Positions 6,493-7,989 of a DNA stretch of 7,989 nucleotides are shown piece by piece (positions within the stretch are counted from its first letter, which is position 1; each line of letters opens with the position of its first letter). The stretch comes from Kangiella sp. (GTDB lineage Bacteria; Pseudomonadota; Gammaproteobacteria; Enterobacterales; Kangiellaceae). Where the stretch lies: the NCBI GenBank assembly GCA_026195755.1, contig JAPHRL010000004.1, positions 1 to 7,989 on the forward strand, in the 5' to 3' direction. The notes under the pieces are model-generated. The model did no database searches. It saw only the letters and a list, made by a program, of their open reading frames with translations, and had not been told where the DNA came from. Both the position numbers and the translations under genes were made by a program.

Positions 6493-6858
6493 TTACCAGA
6501 GTGGTGGTTTAACTCTTGCCAAGTAAAGAACGGCTAAAACACTGGCTAGTGCGAGTACAAAAAAGATCAGTCGTTTTTTGCTTTCGGTGGCATGAAACAT
6601 TTTTATGCCAAACATTATGTAGGTAACGATAAGCAGTATCTTAACTGTTAACCATGGTTGATGATGTGGGTACATCTTAAATTGCACCATTAACACGATA
6701 CCGCTAGCTAACAAAAAGGTATCAATAATATGCGGTAAGATTTTGACCACTTTTTTCTGTAACAGCTGGCTACCTCTGAATAACCAGACGCTACGGATTA
6801 AAAACCCTAAAACGGTCAATGCCGCTAAACTCATGTGAAAATGTTTCAACGCTAACAT
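6493..6858 (-). CDS. SirB2-family integral membrane protein
   Basis: The 121-residue protein has four predicted transmembrane helices, at about residues 9-27, 40-58, 69-88 and 97-114, with short polar loops, and belongs to the SirB2 family (PF04247), named after a Salmonella locus reported to raise invasion gene expression; its biochemical activity is unknown. Family-like features are the early histidines (KHFHM), the motif KILPHIIDTFLLASG (39-53) and PWLTVKILL (68-76). The start ATG (6858) lies inside the end of yigZ: the genes overlap by 7 bases, so translation is probably coupled. The ubiK ribosome binding site starts just after this stop. Location in a pepQ-yigZ cluster with ubiK is consistent with co-transcription but does not reveal its job. 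Confidence 0.9.
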   Translation of the reverse strand: MLALKHFHMSLAALTVLGFLIRSVWLFRGSQLLQKKVVKILPHIIDTFLLASGIVLMVQFKMYPHHQPWLTVKILLIVTYIMFGIKMFHATESKKRLIFFVLALASVLAVLYLARVKPPLW

Positions 6859-7505
6859 GTAACTTTGGTTACCTCTAGTTGATTACGATTGATATAAGCC
6901 TCAAGTGCTACTTCTAATTCGGGTAAAGTGTTTTGCGGGACTTTTGCACGAATGGTTACCTGTTCTGCAAAGTCTGTTTGCTCAATCTCGGCTTGTGCTT
7001 CTTTAAGCAAGTATTCTACCTGTTTTTGAAGATCATAAGCACAAGTTAGATCAAATTTCTCGGTGTAGATACGAGAACCGAGTTTAATCTGATCCATAGA
7101 CTGTTTGACCGATCCACCATAAGCGCGCGCTAGTCCCCCGGTACCTAATTTTGTACCACCATAATAGCGAGTAACGACCGCGGTTATATCCCCAACATCA
7201 CTATGTTGCAAAACATTTAGCATAGGCATACCGGCGGTACCATTGGGTTCGCCATCATCGGAGCAGGCTATCAATGTAGTGCTCGCGGGATTACCGATGA
7301 TATAAGCCCAACAATGGTGGGTTGCATCTGGCTCAGTCTGATTAAAGTAGTTAATGAAGGCTTTGGCATCTTCGACCGTTGGCGTAAATGCCAAGCGAGC
7401 AATAAATCGACTGCCCTTGATAACTTCCTCAAATGAAAACGGGTGCTCAACGGTATCTTGAGGCACCCGATAACCGGCAACTTCTTGCTTTACAGCGTCC
7501 GACAT
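6852..7505 (-). CDS. yigZ: YigZ/IMPACT-family protein (UPF0029)
   Basis: The 217-residue protein has the IMPACT/UPF0029 domain in the first two thirds and a ferredoxin-like DUF1949-type C-terminal domain (about 145-210). The family signature is complete at about 105-129: GDITAVVTRYYGGTKLGTGG followed by LARAY. Upstream lie the conserved H63-H64-CWAY and CSDDGEPNGTAGMPML (81-96). The E. coli homologue has a solved structure and its function is not settled; eukaryotic IMPACT regulates translation through GCN1. The ATG at 7505 is 9 bases after the pepQ stop and has no clear Shine-Dalgarno (only GGA at a distance), so translation is probably coupled to pepQ. The order pepQ-yigZ is the same as in E. 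coli, where trkH follows; here a SirB2-like gene follows, overlapping by 7 bases. Confidence 0.95.
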   Translation of the reverse strand: MSDAVKQEVAGYRVPQDTVEHPFSFEEVIKGSRFIARLAFTPTVEDAKAFINYFNQTEPDATHHCWAYIIGNPASTTLIACSDDGEPNGTAGMPMLNVLQHSDVGDITAVVTRYYGGTKLGTGGLARAYGGSVKQSMDQIKLGSRIYTEKFDLTCAYDLQKQVEYLLKEAQAEIEQTDFAEQVTIRAKVPQNTLPELEVALEAYINRNQLEVTKVTC

Positions 7506-7514
7506 TACTGAAAA

Positions 7515-7989
7515 TTAATCCAGATGCTCACGAGTCAGGTTGCGTGGGCCCGTTGCGGTGACCAGTACTTCATCTTCAATACGAATGCCGCCGAAAGGTT
7601 TAAACTGTTCAATCTTATCCCAGTTTATACTTTTGCCATGTTCGGTTTGCTTTAGATCACCCAGTAAGGAGTCAATAAAATAAAGACCGGGTTCAATGGT
7701 TAGAATATTACCAATTTCAATATCACGCGTGTTACGAAGGAATGGGTGTGCCTTCGGCGGTGGAGCTGGATCACCTTCGACATTGGCCTGGTGACCGCCA
7801 ACGTCATGTACCTGTAAGCCAATGTGATGGCCCAGACCATGCGGGAAGAAGGTGGATGTAACACCGGCTTCAACCATAGACTCTGGTGACATATCGCAGA
7901 ATTTATACTTATTAAGCAGCTTGGCAATTTCATGGTGCGTTTCGATATGCAAGTTAACGTAGGATTGGCCTGTGGTTACTTTGTTGCAG
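7515..7989 (-). CDS. pepQ: Xaa-Pro dipeptidase (prolidase), C-terminal part (5' end outside window)
   Basis: PepQ is a cytoplasmic metallopeptidase of the M24 'pita-bread' family that hydrolyses dipeptides with C-terminal proline. The frame stays open to the right edge, giving the last 157 or so residues of a protein usually about 440 long; the TTG at 7952 and other internal codons are not starts. Catalytic-domain motifs are present: FPHGLGHHIGLQVHD with the metal-binding histidine, LTIEPGLYFID with a metal-binding glutamate and FGGIRIEDEVLV with another. The N-terminal domain and the two aspartate ligands lie outside. The long insert between HD and LTIEP (AHPFLRNTRDIEIGN) and FIDSLL are typical of bacterial PepQ rather than aminopeptidase P (PepP). 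It is the first visible gene of the minus-strand cluster with yigZ. Confidence 0.95.
   Translation of the reverse strand, partial: CNKVTTGQSYVNLHIETHHEIAKLLNKYKFCDMSPESMVEAGVTSTFFPHGLGHHIGLQVHDVGGHQANVEGDPAPPPKAHPFLRNTRDIEIGNILTIEPGLYFIDSLLGDLKQTEHGKSINWDKIEQFKPFGGIRIEDEVLVTATGPRNLTREHLD

Overview
The window looks like ordinary core chromosome of a gammaproteobacterium, with one more accessory-looking stretch in the middle. The end of gyrB opens the window, which often places such a region near the replication origin (dnaA-dnaN-recF-gyrB in many gammaproteobacteria). The other end carries pepQ-yigZ, a pair found together in E. coli and relatives, here continuing into a SirB2-family membrane protein gene and ubiK. 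Base composition is moderate, roughly 42-50% G+C in the core genes where I counted. A marine member related to Kangiella or a similar lineage would fit, but that is a guess from gene content and not something the sequence proves.

Layout, left to right. (1) 1-502, plus: C-terminal 166 residues of DNA gyrase subunit B, ending at a strong bidirectional terminator. (2) 584-1519, minus: a PPK2-family polyphosphate kinase. (3) 1678-1881, plus: a dodecin-family small flavoprotein with its own likely promoter, divergent from ppk2. (4) 1928-3391, minus: a YjgR/DUF853 HerA-like ATPase, convergent with dodecin and sharing its terminator. (5) 3542-5521, plus: a GspE/PilB-type secretion or pilus assembly ATPase with no partner genes and an unusual N-terminal extension. 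(6) 5637-6194, plus: an outer-membrane lipoprotein with a BsuPI-like beta-sandwich domain. (7) 7989-6234, minus: a tight cluster pepQ (partial) - yigZ - sirB2-like - ubiK, read towards the lipoprotein gene, with a perfect 14-bp hairpin at the convergent junction.

The genes do not form one pathway. The minus-strand cluster is the only clear operon: gaps are 9 and 16 bases and one pair overlaps by 7 bases. The plus-strand ATPase and lipoprotein lie in the same direction but have a probable terminator between them. No RNA genes, insertion sequences, CRISPR arrays or phage genes are visible. No gap between genes exceeds about 160 bases. The stretch most worth a second look is the orphan GspE/PilB-like ATPase with its lower G+C and unrecognised N-terminal 150 residues, together with the following lipoprotein. 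I do not see convincing evidence of a new multi-gene system.
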